This document shows, one piece after another, positions 1 through 7,732 of a stretch of 64,000 nt of DNA. The stretch is taken from NCBI RefSeq assembly GCF_003234115.2, contig NZ_CP126251.1, positions 434,001-498,000 on the forward strand. The letters are read 5' to 3'. The position numbers were made by a program, and so were the translations under genes. The stretch's first letter is position 1; each line of letters begins with the position of its first letter. This DNA is from Curtobacterium sp. MCPF17_002. GTDB lineage: Bacteria > Actinomycetota > Actinomycetes > Actinomycetales > Microbacteriaceae. Under the pieces are notes generated by a model. The model was given only the letters and a program-made list of their open reading frames with translations, did no database searches and was not told the DNA's origin.

Positions 1-1
1 G

Positions 2-418
2 GCCAGGCCGTGGGTGATGCAGGCGGAACGGAGCGCGGGGGAGCAGCAGGACGGCCGGACCCTGGTGCCGATGCAGATCGACGGGCACCGGGACACCCTG
101 AGCGTCGTGATCGTGTCGTTCTACATCCTCGCGATCCTCTTCACGACGCTGATGGCCGTGGTGACGATCGGCAGCGCGATCCTGCGGCGGAAGCTCGAGT
201 TCGCGAACGTGATCTGGCTGAGTGCGACCCTGCTGTCGTTCCCGGCCCTGCGATCGGCGATGCCGGGAGCGCCGCCGATCGGGACGACGCTCGACTTCGT
301 GTTCCTGTTCCCGTGTCTGGCACTCGTGGCGATCATGTTCGTCTGGACCGGGGCGTACATGCTCTGGCGGGAGTCGCACGTGCTGCGCCGACGGACGCTG
401 GAGGACGACGAGGAGTAG
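2..418 (+). CDS. C-terminal part of a DUF4436-like membrane protein (cut by window edge)
   Basis: The frame is open to the left edge, so this is probably the C-terminal part of a longer protein rather than a gene starting at the GTG at 14 or ATG at 17. Three hydrophobic segments are visible: around VVIVSFYILAILFTTLMAVV, around WLSATLLSFPALRSAM, and a third after the MPGAPPIGTTLDF motif. The order of a membrane segment, a short basic linker and a late MPGxPPxGTxxDF-type motif followed by a last helix resembles the C-terminal half of DUF4436 proteins from actinobacteria. No function is known for that family. It ends with an acidic tail. The DUF4436 assignment is from memory of the motif and is moderate. 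Confidence 0.55.
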   Translation, partial: ARPWVMQAERSAGEQQDGRTLVPMQIDGHRDTLSVVIVSFYILAILFTTLMAVVTIGSAILRRKLEFANVIWLSATLLSFPALRSAMPGAPPIGTTLDFVFLFPCLALVAIMFVWTGAYMLWRESHVLRRRTLEDDEE

Positions 419-546
419 GGCCCCGTCGCGCCGCGCGTGCGGGTTGCACTGGCGGGAATGCCCACGCCTGCGCTACGTTGTACCCAGCAAGTCGATGCAA
501 ACGCATCGAAATGCTCGAACAACCAGCAAGCCAGGAGGCGGGCACC

Positions 547-1686
547 ATGCAGTTCGGTATCTTCACCGTCAGCGACGTCACGACGGACCCCACGACCGGC
601 ACCACGCCGGACGACACCCAGCGCGTCCGGGACATCCTGACGATCGCCGAGCACGCCGACCAGGCCGGCCTCGACGTCTTCGCCACGGGTGAGCACCACA
701 ACCCGCCGTTCGTCGCGTCCTCGCCGACGACGATGCTCGCCTACCTCGCCGCGAAGACGAAGCACATCACGCTCTCGACCTCGACGACCCTCATCACCAC
801 GAACGACCCGGTGCGCATCGCCGAGGAGTACGCGATGCTCCAGGTCATCTCCGACGGCCGCATGGACCTCATGATGGGCCGCGGCAACACCGGCCCGGTC
901 TACCCGTGGTTCGGGCAGGACATCCGGCAGGGCGTCAACCTCGCGATCGAGCACTACGCGCTCGTCCGCCAGCTCTGGGAGAACGACGTCGTCGACTGGC
1001 AGGGCAAGTTCCGCACGCCGCTGCAGGGCTTCACCTCGACCCCGCGTCCGCTCGACGGTGTGCCGCCCTTCGTGTGGCACGGCTCGATCCGCACGCCGGA
1101 GATCGCCGAGCAGGCCGCCTACTACGGCGACGGGTTCTTCCACAACAACATCTTCTGGCCCATCCACCACACCTCGCAGATGGTCGACCTCTACCGTCAG
1201 CGCTTCGAGCACTACGGGCACGGGGCCGCGAACCAGGCGATCGTGGGCCTCGGTGGGCAGTTCTTCGCCCGGAAGAACTCGCAGGACGCGGTCGCGGAGT
1301 TCCGTCCCTACTTCGACAACGCCCCGGTCTACGGCCACGGCCCCTCGATGGAGGACTTCACCGAGCAGACCCCGCTCACCGTGGGCTCCCCGCAGCAGGT
1401 CATCGACCGGTACGCCGCGATGAAGGACCACGTCGGGCACTACCAGCGCCAGCTGTTCCTCGTGGACCACGCGGGGCTGCCGCTCAAGACGGTGCTCGAG
1501 CAGATCGACATCCTCGCCTCGGACATCGTGCCGGAGCTCCGGAAGATCAACGACGACGGCCGCCCGGCGGACGTGCCGTCCGACCCGCCGTCGCACGCGT
1601 CGCGTGTCGCCGCGGCGATCGCCGCCGGCACGGCGGGCAGCGACCACGTCGCTGCGGAGGACGCGTGGACGGGCGCGTCCGTCTGA
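547..1686 (+). CDS. LLM-class flavin-dependent monooxygenase (luciferase-like)
   Basis: 379-residue protein starting at ATG 547 with an AGGAGG ribosome site at 533-538. It begins with the beta strand MQFGIFTVSD typical of bacterial luciferase-like TIM barrels, and has a GEHHNPPF segment and a ...GRMDLMMGRGNTGPVYPWFG segment that match the flavin-binding face of the family. It most resembles the FMN-dependent CE1758-type branch, whose members usually oxidise an unknown small molecule with reduced flavin supplied by a separate reductase. No flavin reductase is adjacent, so the electron donor is not visible here. The C-terminal 45 residues are Ala/Ser-rich and probably disordered. Transcription likely ends at the palindrome 18 nt downstream. 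The substrate is unknown. Confidence 0.85.
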   Translation: MQFGIFTVSDVTTDPTTGTTPDDTQRVRDILTIAEHADQAGLDVFATGEHHNPPFVASSPTTMLAYLAAKTKHITLSTSTTLITTNDPVRIAEEYAMLQVISDGRMDLMMGRGNTGPVYPWFGQDIRQGVNLAIEHYALVRQLWENDVVDWQGKFRTPLQGFTSTPRPLDGVPPFVWHGSIRTPEIAEQAAYYGDGFFHNNIFWPIHHTSQMVDLYRQRFEHYGHGAANQAIVGLGGQFFARKNSQDAVAEFRPYFDNAPVYGHGPSMEDFTEQTPLTVGSPQQVIDRYAAMKDHVGHYQRQLFLVDHAGLPLKTVLEQIDILASDIVPELRKINDDGRPADVPSDPPSHASRVAAAIAAGTAGSDHVAAEDAWTGASV

Positions 1687-1703
1687 CCCTCACGTGACCA
1701 CCT

Positions 1704-1751
1704 GACGGACTGGAGGCGCGGTGCCAGCTGGCACCGCGCCTCCCGTCCGTC
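1704..1751. terminator. 48-bp palindrome, bidirectional terminator and member of a dispersed repeat family
   Basis: Arms GACGGACTGGAGGCGCGG... and its complement meet at an AGCT centre; 24-bp arms with one mismatch. It sits between two converging genes (monooxygenase ending 1686, SMR gene ending 1846). Near-identical palindromes occur at 7662-7703 and 32610-32653. The position between gene ends supports a terminator role; the sequence identity between copies supports a repeat family. Confidence 0.8.
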
Positions 1752-1845
1752 TCGGCGTGCGTTCCTGCCCATCGCACCCGCAGTAGGAGGCCGAATCGCG
1801 CGTTGGATGCAGGAAGTTCCTGCTCCCCATGCGCGGATCTGCCTC

Positions 1846-2205
1846 CTACGCGCGGATCTGGGGGTCGGGCTCGGCGGCGGGGACCGGGCGTGTGGGGACC
1901 AGCTTCAGGCCGACCACGCAGCCGACGATGCCGGCGATGAACAGCAGGCGCAGGAGCGTCACGGGCTCGGCGCCGGTCGCCATGCCCCAGAGCACCGTGA
2001 GTGCTGCCCCGGTGCCGGTCCACACCGCGTACGCCGTGCTGATCGGGATGTGCCGCAGGACGTACCCGAAGGCGACGAGGCTCACGACGATGGTGACCGC
2101 GAACACGATCGTCGGGCGGAGCACGGTGAAACCGTCACTCTCGCCGAGGGCGGTCGCCCACACCGTCTCGAGTGCGGCGCTGACGAACAGGACCATCCAC
2201 GCCAC
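1846..2205 (-). CDS. Small multidrug resistance (SMR) transporter subunit, second of a pair
   Basis: 119-residue protein with four transmembrane helices typical of SMR exporters. The conserved membrane glutamate lies in ALETVWATALG and the signature AYAVWTGTGAAL follows in helix 3. These details are closer to the SugE/Gdx branch (guanidinium export) than to EmrE. It starts with GTG at 2205, one base after the stop of the other SMR gene, so the two are co-transcribed and probably assemble as a heterodimer, as in YkkCD-type pairs. The C-terminal tail after residue about 104 is hydrophilic and longer than in its partner, which is common for one subunit of paired SMR systems. Substrate specificity cannot be read from the sequence. 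Confidence 0.88.
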   Translation of the reverse strand: MAWMVLFVSAALETVWATALGESDGFTVLRPTIVFAVTIVVSLVAFGYVLRHIPISTAYAVWTGTGAALTVLWGMATGAEPVTLLRLLFIAGIVGCVVGLKLVPTRPVPAAEPDPQIRA

Positions 2206-2206
2206 G

Positions 2207-2521
2207 TCAGCTCACCACCTTCAGGCCGACGACGCACGCGACGAGGCCGAACACGAGGGCGATCCGGGCGAACGACGCGGTCTCCTGTTTCCGGAGGACC
2301 GCGACGACGACGGTGAGCGACGCCCCGATGCCGACCCACACGGCGTAGGCCGTGCCGACCGGGATCTCCTTCATCGCGAACGCCAGTCCGACCATGCTCA
2401 GTGCCATGCCGGCGATGAACACGATCGTCGGAACGACCTTCTTGAAGCCGTTCGACGCGCCCAGTGCGGTGGCCCAGACGGCTTCGAGCACGCCGGACAG
2501 GACGAGGATGCCCCACGCCAT
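2207..2521 (-). CDS. Small multidrug resistance (SMR) transporter subunit, first of a pair
   Basis: 104 residues, the usual SMR length, with four hydrophobic helices. The glutamate motif is LEAVWATALG and helix 3 carries AYAVWVGIGASL, again of the SugE/Gdx type. The open frame runs further upstream, but ATG 2521 begins the recognisable first helix (MAWGILVLSG), so it is chosen as the start. The divergent tetR gene begins 94 bp away, and two copies of one palindromic motif lie between them, so the pair is probably repressed by that TetR protein. The two SMR proteins share the start MAW and the WATALG motif, consistent with tandem duplication. Confidence 0.88.
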   Translation of the reverse strand: MAWGILVLSGVLEAVWATALGASNGFKKVVPTIVFIAGMALSMVGLAFAMKEIPVGTAYAVWVGIGASLTVVVAVLRKQETASFARIALVFGLVACVVGLKVVS

Positions 2522-2547
2522 GACGATGTCCTTTCCGTTGGTGGTGT

Positions 2548-2606
2548 TCGCACGACTGTGCGACATCGGTCCCGACGGTAGCACGAACTCGTACGACTGT
2601 GCGAGT
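2548..2606. promoter_or_regulatory. Two TetR-type operators between the SMR pair and tetR
   Basis: Site 1 is TCGCACGACTGTGCGA at 2548-2563 (perfect 6-bp arms, 4-bp centre). Site 2 at 2587-2606 is ACTCGTACGACTGTGCGAGT, with one mismatch between arms. They share the core ACGACTGTGCGA. Site 2 ends 8 bp before the tetR start codon and site 1 lies 26 bp before the SMR start, so one repressor could control both directions. Confidence 0.7.
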
Positions 2607-2614
2607 ATGAGGAC

Positions 2615-3190
2615 GTGGCCAGGAGCATCGACATCGAGGAACGCCGTCGCAGCGTGTCCGAAGCGGCCTGCCGGGTGCTCGCCGAGGACGGCCTCGGGGC
2701 GCTGAGCGTCCGGAACGTCGCCGCCGAGGCCGGGCTCCCGCCGAGCACCGTGCGGTACGTGTTCCCGACCCAGGCGAGCATGCGCGAGCACACCATCACG
2801 CTCGTGTTCGACCGCACGCGGGAGCGGATCGACGCCGTGCCGGCCGACCTCATGGCGCGCGAGCGTGCACACCGGATCGTGCTCGAGCTGCTGCCCCTCG
2901 ACGACGAGCGGGTGATCGAACTCGAGGTCTACCTGGCGCTCGGCAACGCCGCGCTCACCGACGCCGAGCTCCGGCCGGCGCTCGACCGGGTCGTCCGCGA
3001 GATGCGGGAGTGGTGCGAGGAGATCCTCGGCCTGCTCGACGTGCCGGCTGCCGACCGGGAGTACGAGGCGTGCCGGCTGCACGCGCTCGTCGACGGCCTC
3101 GCGATGCACGTCGTCCGGCTCGCACCGGGGGAGTCCGGCGACTGGGCGATCGACGTGCTCGACCGGCACCTGGACGGCCTCGGCGGCTGA
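2615..3190 (+). CDS. TetR/AcrR family transcriptional repressor
   Basis: 191-residue protein with an N-terminal TetR helix-turn-helix: an ERRRSVSEAACRVLAEDG helix, then LSVRNVAAEAGLPPSTVRYVFP, which matches the usual recognition helix. The C-terminal half is a helical ligand-binding domain without a recognisable ligand type. It starts at GTG 2615 with a weak AGGA upstream. It is divergent from the SMR exporter genes and the intervening region holds two copies of a palindrome, so it very probably represses the exporter and itself until a cation-type drug or metabolite binds. The regulatory link is inferred from position and operator sharing. Confidence 0.85.
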   Translation: MARSIDIEERRRSVSEAACRVLAEDGLGALSVRNVAAEAGLPPSTVRYVFPTQASMREHTITLVFDRTRERIDAVPADLMARERAHRIVLELLPLDDERVIELEVYLALGNAALTDAELRPALDRVVREMREWCEEILGLLDVPAADREYEACRLHALVDGLAMHVVRLAPGESGDWAIDVLDRHLDGLGG

Positions 3191-3196
3191 CTCGCC

Positions 3197-3321
3197 CCCT
3201 CGCACCGTGCGAGGTCGGCCGCGTCCGCTCCCTCGCACGGTGCGAGGTCGGCCGGGTCCGGTGCGAGGTTGCGTACTCCGTGCGGCCGGCGCGGGGTCGC
3301 ACGGAGTACGGAACCTCGCAC
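3197..3321. repeat. Cluster of palindromic repeats including a 61-bp hairpin
   Basis: Two direct copies of a 25-bp unit built on CCTCGCACNGTGCGAGG (palindromes at 3198-3214 and 3231-3247) are each followed by TCGGCCG. A third GTGCGAGG at 3261 starts a long hairpin: 3261-3284 pairs with 3298-3321 with one mismatch in 24, around a 13-nt loop, with CGTACTCCGTGCG in the stem. It lies in the gap between tetR and the permease promoter. It may terminate tetR transcription; the repeat structure is more elaborate than a terminator needs. Confidence 0.75.
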
Positions 3322-3374
3322 GGAACGCCAGCCCAGCCCAGGCCGCGCCACGCCATGCCATGCCGTCCGTCGCC

Positions 3375-3389
3375 TATCCTTGCCCGGTG
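3375..3389 (+). promoter_or_regulatory. Probable -10 box for a leaderless permease transcript
   Basis: TATCCT at 3375-3380 is followed after six bases by the GTG start codon at 3387. A transcript starting seven bases after the -10 would begin at the start codon itself. No ribosome-binding site is present before this GTG, which fits a leaderless mRNA, common in actinobacteria. No convincing -35 was seen. Confidence 0.5.
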
Positions 3390-4406
3390 ACGACGACCAC
3401 GCCGCCGCCGCAACAGCAGCGCTCCCGCTCCCGCACCGGCCCCGGGCTGGTGCTGGCCGCCGTGGTCGTGCTGCTCGGGGTGCGCCTGCTCTCCCCGGCC
3501 GTCGGCTCCGCGGGGTTGCCGAACGTCGTGCAGGACTTCCTCACGCTGGCGATCAGCGTCGTCGTCGAGTCCCTGCCGTTCGTGGTGCTCGGCATCGTGT
3601 TGTCGATCGTCGTCGAGGTGTGGGTGCCGGTCGGTGTGCTCGAGAAGGTCCTCCCGCAGCGGCCGATCCCGCGCCGTGCGGTGATCTCCCTGATCGGCAT
3701 GCTCTTCCCGGTGTGCGAGTGCGGGAACGTGCCGCTCGCCCGTGGCCTCATGATGCGTGGCTTCACCCCCGCCGAGGCGGTCACGTTCCTCGTCGCAGCC
3801 CCGATCTTGAACCCCCTCGTCATCATCAGCACCGCGCAGGCGTTCGGCTGGTCGGGCTGGATCCTGCCCGTGCGCATCGTCGGCGGGTTCGTCGTCGCGA
3901 ACCTCGTCGGCTGGATCGTCGCCGCGCACCGACGCCCGGCCGACCTGCTGCTCCCCGCGTTCGAGGCCCGCTGTCGCGCGGCCGTCGGGGCACCGCGCAG
4001 CCGCAACCGCTGGCGGGACAGCGCCGCACAGTTCGGCGGCGAGACCGCGACGATGATGCCGGCACTGTTCGTCGGTGCCGGCCTCGCCGCTGCGATCCAG
4101 GTCGCCGTGCCGCGATCGACGCTCGTGTCGATCGGCGCGAACCCCGTGCTGTCCGTCGCCGCGATGATGCTCCTCGCGATGACGGTGTCGCTGTGCTCGA
4201 ACGTGGACGCCTTCTTCGCGCTGTCCTTCGCATCGACGTTCCTGCCAGGGTCGATCACGGCGTTCCTCATCATCGGGCCGATCATCGACGTGAAGATGAT
4301 CGCCCTGCTCCGGACGACGTTCCGCACCCGGTTCCTGGTGCTGCTCGCCGTCGTCTGCGTCCTGTTCGCCGGAACCGTCGGGTTGGTGATGAATGTCCTG
4401 GTCTGA
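3387..4406 (+). CDS. DUF318/YraQ-type membrane permease (YcgR-like)
   Basis: 339-residue integral membrane protein of the PF03773 permease family (also called ArsP_1 or DUF318). About eight hydrophobic helices are visible. The diagnostic FPVCECGNVPLARGLM motif puts C110-E111-C112-G113 in a loop next to a helix, and a second half repeats the fold (LLAMTVSLCSNVDAFFALSF). Family members move metal or metalloid compounds, or unknown solutes; ArsP proteins export organoarsenicals but differ around the cysteines. The start GTG 3387 is chosen because the 60 upstream codons are repeat DNA. The next gene overlaps by 14 nt and encodes the DUF1980 partner, so this is the two-part YcgR/YcgQ-type system, which in Bacillus is zinc-regulated. 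The substrate here is not known. Confidence 0.8.
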   Translation: MTTTTPPPQQQRSRSRTGPGLVLAAVVVLLGVRLLSPAVGSAGLPNVVQDFLTLAISVVVESLPFVVLGIVLSIVVEVWVPVGVLEKVLPQRPIPRRAVISLIGMLFPVCECGNVPLARGLMMRGFTPAEAVTFLVAAPILNPLVIISTAQAFGWSGWILPVRIVGGFVVANLVGWIVAAHRRPADLLLPAFEARCRAAVGAPRSRNRWRDSAAQFGGETATMMPALFVGAGLAAAIQVAVPRSTLVSIGANPVLSVAAMMLLAMTVSLCSNVDAFFALSFASTFLPGSITAFLIIGPIIDVKMIALLRTTFRTRFLVLLAVVCVLFAGTVGLVMNVLV

Positions 4407-5190
4407 GAAGGCGCCGTCGTACCTCGGTCTCGGGTCGGTGCTCGCGGTGGCGCTCTGCACCCTGTGGCTCGCCCTCGCCGGGCACCTCGACCTGTACATC
4501 AACCCCCGGTACTCGGTCTTCACGATCGTCCTCGCGGCCGTCGCGGTGCCCGCTTCGGTGGCCGGGTTGGTGGTCGTGGCCCGGGGACACGGACACGATC
4601 ACGATCACGATCACGACGACACGCGACGCACTGGAGGCGCGGCTCGCCTCACCCGCATCGCGCTCGGCGGGGTGGCCGCCCTCGTCACGATCGGGATCAC
4701 CACCGCCATGCTCGTCCTGCCGCCGTCGACGCTCTCCGCCCGCACCGCGCAGCAGCGGAGCGTGGACTCGGCGACGCTGTCGAACGCCACCGGGTCCGAC
4801 GCCGCGGTGTCCCTGCTCGGGTCGGGTTCCGTCGACACGTCGGGGTACGGCGTGAAGGACTGGGCCGCGCTCATCCGTCAGACCACGGACACGACGTCCC
4901 TGGTGGGGAAGGACGTGCGGCTCTCCGGGTTCGTGGTGCCCGGCTCGGGCGGATCGTTCACCCTGACCCGCTTCGTGATCAGCTGCTGCGCCGTGGACGC
5001 CCAGCCCGTCGGACTCGGGGTCGTCACCGGCGGCTCCGACGCCGACGCGACCGTCCCCGACGAGGACCAGTGGGTCAGGGTGACCGGCAAGCTCGCGGCG
5101 AACCCGGACCAGTCCGCCGACGCCCGCATCGTCATCCGCGCCGCGACCGTCACGTCGATCCAGCAGCCGGACGACCCGTATGAGTACTGA
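4393..5190 (+). CDS. DUF1980 / TIGR03943-type permease partner (YcgQ-like) with His-rich loop
   Basis: 265 residues. Two N-terminal transmembrane helices (about 12-30 and 40-63) are followed by a striking metal-binding-type run, GHGHDHDHDHDD (residues 65-76), then a third helix (about 88-110) and an extracytoplasmic C-terminal domain. That domain carries RFVISCCAVDAQPVGLGV (C198, C199, D202), the signature of DUF1980. It starts inside the end of the permease gene (14-nt overlap) and the following gene overlaps it by 11 nt, so the three products are made together. The pairing with a DUF318 permease is conserved in many bacteria. The His/Asp run suggests binding of zinc or another divalent metal, an inference rather than a demonstrated role. 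Confidence 0.8.
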   Translation: MSWSEKAPSYLGLGSVLAVALCTLWLALAGHLDLYINPRYSVFTIVLAAVAVPASVAGLVVVARGHGHDHDHDHDDTRRTGGAARLTRIALGGVAALVTIGITTAMLVLPPSTLSARTAQQRSVDSATLSNATGSDAAVSLLGSGSVDTSGYGVKDWAALIRQTTDTTSLVGKDVRLSGFVVPGSGGSFTLTRFVISCCAVDAQPVGLGVVTGGSDADATVPDEDQWVRVTGKLAANPDQSADARIVIRAATVTSIQQPDDPYEY

Positions 5191-6598
5191 ACCGGGTCCG
5201 CACACCGGGTTGCGCCGCCGTCCCCGGAACCGCTTCCGCCGACGCCTCGTCGCGACGGTCACGGTCCTCGTGGTCGTCGGAGCGCTCGCCGCCGTGGTCG
5301 GTTCCCAGCAGGGCCCGCGGCTCCGCGACGTGTCGTACGACGCCTCCGGCCTGGTCTCGCGTCCGGCGCAGCGGGTGATCCTCACGGCGAACCAGGCGCT
5401 GCAGAAGGTGTCCGCCGCCGACGTCCGGGTCCGTCCGGCGGCCGCGCACACCGTCACCTCGAGCGGGAACACGATCGCGGTCGAGTTCGCCGGCCCCCTG
5501 GCGTACGACCGGGACTACACGGTGACGGTCGCGGACGTCCGCGCGCCCGGTCAGCGCGCGACCTCCGACCTCACCACGACGATCCGCACCGGCAGCACGG
5601 ACGTCCTCGCGCTCGTCCCCGGAACCGACGGCGGCAAGGACCGCATCGTCCGCCGCTCGCTCGACGCCGGGGGCGCGACGACCGTCCACGAATCGACCGG
5701 CATCTCCGAGTACGCGCGGCTCGGTCGTTCGCTCGTCGTGGTGAGCGGCACCGACGCCGACTCGTCCGTCGACATCGTGCCGCTCTCCGGCGGTGTGCAG
5801 GACGACGACGCCCCCGTCGAGCACCTCACCCTGCCGAGCGCCGAGGGCCGTGTCACGGCCCTGCACGCGGCGGACGACGGTGCCTCGTTCGGCTTCGAGT
5901 ACGCCGACACCTCGGGCGGGCAGTCCCGGAACGTCGGGCTCTACGTCGTCGACATGACCGGCACGCACCTGCCGACCGCGATCGACGCCGAGGGGAAGCC
6001 CGTGACCGGAGCCGTCCCGATGACCGTCGGGCAGTGGGCGTACGTGCCGCGCACGGAGAGCGCCCTGGTCCGGACCGGCAGCGACGACCTCGTGCTCGTC
6101 GACATGAGCGGCAGGACCGACGCCGTCCGGCTCGGCAGCGCCACGTACCTGCACGGCTTCGTCGGCACCGGCACCACGGCCGTCGTCGAGACCGGGGCGG
6201 GAATCGTCCGCCTCGACCTCACGGACGGCGAGCGCACACCGCTGCAGGCGCCCGCCGACAGCACCGACGCCCCGTACCTCGGGCGGATCGCGCAGCTGAC
6301 GGACGACAGCTACCTGCGGGTCGTCGGCGACGTGCGGTCGGACGGGACCATCTCGGCACGGATCGTGCGCGTGGACGGGAGCCGCGCCTCCCGGCTGCCC
6401 GTCACCGTCCCCGACGACGCGAGCGTGACCGCGGTCTGTCCGTCCCCGAACAGCCAGTTCGTCGCGGTCGCGACGAAGTCGGCGACCGACGAGCTCGTGA
6501 GCATCGTCGACGCGTCGTCGGGCGCGCTCGAGGCGAGCATCGACGCCGGTTCGGTGGACTGGTGCGACGCGCTGCCGTCCGGCGACGAGATCGGCTAA
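5180..6598 (+). CDS. Membrane-anchored extracytoplasmic protein, Ig-like plus beta-propeller-like, third gene of the permease operon
   Basis: 472 residues, no named family recognised. An Arg-rich cytoplasmic N-terminus (residues 10-23) precedes one transmembrane helix (VATVTVLVVVGALAAVVGS). Residues about 50-135 look like a bacterial Ig-like/SbsA-type domain (ILTANQALQKV ... VEFAGPLAYDRDYTVTVADV). The remainder consists of repeating beta-rich blocks with DG and SG turns, consistent with a seven-bladed-propeller sensor or scaffold. ATG 5180 overlaps the DUF1980 gene by 11 nt, so it is translationally coupled and probably acts with the permease on the outer face of the membrane. The end meets the converging araC gene with 4 nt of overlap. 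Its function is unknown. Confidence 0.6.
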   Translation: MSTEPGPHTGLRRRPRNRFRRRLVATVTVLVVVGALAAVVGSQQGPRLRDVSYDASGLVSRPAQRVILTANQALQKVSAADVRVRPAAAHTVTSSGNTIAVEFAGPLAYDRDYTVTVADVRAPGQRATSDLTTTIRTGSTDVLALVPGTDGGKDRIVRRSLDAGGATTVHESTGISEYARLGRSLVVVSGTDADSSVDIVPLSGGVQDDDAPVEHLTLPSAEGRVTALHAADDGASFGFEYADTSGGQSRNVGLYVVDMTGTHLPTAIDAEGKPVTGAVPMTVGQWAYVPRTESALVRTGSDDLVLVDMSGRTDAVRLGSATYLHGFVGTGTTAVVETGAGIVRLDLTDGERTPLQAPADSTDAPYLGRIAQLTDDSYLRVVGDVRSDGTISARIVRVDGSRASRLPVTVPDDASVTAVCPSPNSQFVAVATKSATDELVSIVDASSGALEASIDAGSVDWCDALPSGDEIG

Positions 6599-7554
6599 CG
6601 GCGGAGCGTCTGCTTCGGGTACTCGCCGAACCGGTGCAGGTACTCACCGGAGAACCGGCCCATGTGGGTGAAGCCCCACCGGGCCGCGACCTCGGCGACC
6701 GAGGTCTGGCCGGGGGCGGAGCGCTGCAGGTCGTCGTGGGAGCGACGGAGCCGCACCTCGCGGAGGTACTGCATCGGCGTCCGGTCGAGTGCCCGCTGGA
6801 ACGCCTCCTGCAGCCCGCGCACGCTGAGGTCGGCCGCACGCGCGATGTCCGACACCGTCAGCGGTTCGTGCGCGTGCGCGTGGATGTACTCGACGGCGGC
6901 ACGGACCCGGGCGAGACGGTGCTCGCCCCAGCCCGAGGGGGCCGGCTCCGCGCGGAAGCGGTACATGTCGAGGAGGGCCCGTGTCACGTCGCGCTGCGCC
7001 TCGTTCCAGGCCAACGACTGGATACCGTCCGTCCGGAGCGTCCGCACCGAGGACGCGACGGCCTGCCGCCAACGAGCGATCGACTCGGGCGTCGGCGGCG
7101 TGAACCGGTCGAACGCGAGGGTGCCGTCCACCAGGTACTGCTCCGACGCCACGTCGAGTACGAGGTCGCGGTCCACGTGCACGAGCCGCTGGTCCCAGTC
7201 GCGGTACTCCATGTCGAACCGCTGCTCGATCGGGAAGAGGGTCGGGACGCCCGCCTGCATCCGGACCTCGTCACGGCCGACGTCGAACGCGGCGCTCCCG
7301 GCGTCGATCCACTGGACGACGACTTCGCCCTCGACGGCGACGTCCCCGCGGAGCGAGCCGTGCATCTGCGACCGCCGGACGCTCATCCGCTCGTCGCCGA
7401 GTGCGACGTAGCGGTACCAGTACTCCTCGTCGGTGCGGCCGGAGTGCCAGGCCCGGCCCGCGTACATGCCGGCGAGGTCGGCGACGGCTGCGTCGGTGTC
7501 CGTGCCGGACACGGACACGAGGGGGCGGGGTGCCTCGTTCGCCGTGTCGCTCAT
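6595..7554 (-). CDS. AraC-family transcriptional regulator
   Basis: 319 residues. The C-terminal 110 residues hold a double helix-turn-helix of AraC/XylS type: LTVSDIARAADLSVRGLQEAF and TSVAEVAARWGFTHMGRFSG..., ending with the usual EYPKQTLRR. The N-terminal 200 residues form a beta-rich effector domain resembling AraC-binding-like domains (SVRRSQMHGSLRGD, LFPIEQRFDMEY). A paralogue with the same layout is encoded at 60571-61545, and a wrecked third copy lies at 53226-53437. The neighbour on the right is an alcohol dehydrogenase on the same strand whose transcript ends at a palindrome before this gene, so they are probably separate units. The effector is not identifiable. Confidence 0.85.
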   Translation of the reverse strand: MSDTANEAPRPLVSVSGTDTDAAVADLAGMYAGRAWHSGRTDEEYWYRYVALGDERMSVRRSQMHGSLRGDVAVEGEVVVQWIDAGSAAFDVGRDEVRMQAGVPTLFPIEQRFDMEYRDWDQRLVHVDRDLVLDVASEQYLVDGTLAFDRFTPPTPESIARWRQAVASSVRTLRTDGIQSLAWNEAQRDVTRALLDMYRFRAEPAPSGWGEHRLARVRAAVEYIHAHAHEPLTVSDIARAADLSVRGLQEAFQRALDRTPMQYLREVRLRRSHDDLQRSAPGQTSVAEVAARWGFTHMGRFSGEYLHRFGEYPKQTLRR

Positions 7555-7661
7555 CGGTCAAGAATCTCGCGTTAGGTCGGAATCTGTCCTATCGGTGCGC
7601 GACTCGGATGACTCGGTCGCGCTGTGCGGACAAGCGGGGGCGGGAAGACGGTCGGGGAGAC

Positions 7662-7703
7662 GGACTGGAGGCGCGGTGCCAGCTGGCACCGCGCCTCCAG
7701 TCC
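7662..7703. terminator. 42-bp perfect palindrome, terminator and repeat-family copy
   Basis: GGACTGGAGGCGCGGTGCCA and its exact complement around an AGCT centre. It lies just after the 3' end of the alcohol dehydrogenase gene (minus strand, ends 7733). Same family as 1704-1751 and 32610-32653. Confidence 0.8.
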
Positions 7704-7732
7704 TCTGGTGGTCGCGTCGAGGACGCGGGCCG

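Noticed and set aside
121..1647. 508-codon open frame opposite the monooxygenase
   Set aside because: Low-complexity Arg/Val/Asp-rich product with no domain; a typical antisense shadow in high-GC DNA.
10..1686. Long frame running into the monooxygenase from position 10
   Set aside because: The first 180 codons are a shadow of the DUF4436-like gene; the family start and ribosome site are at 547.
2955..4523. 522-codon antisense frame across the permease
   Set aside because: Arg/His/Asp-rich shadow; the plus strand has clear family motifs.
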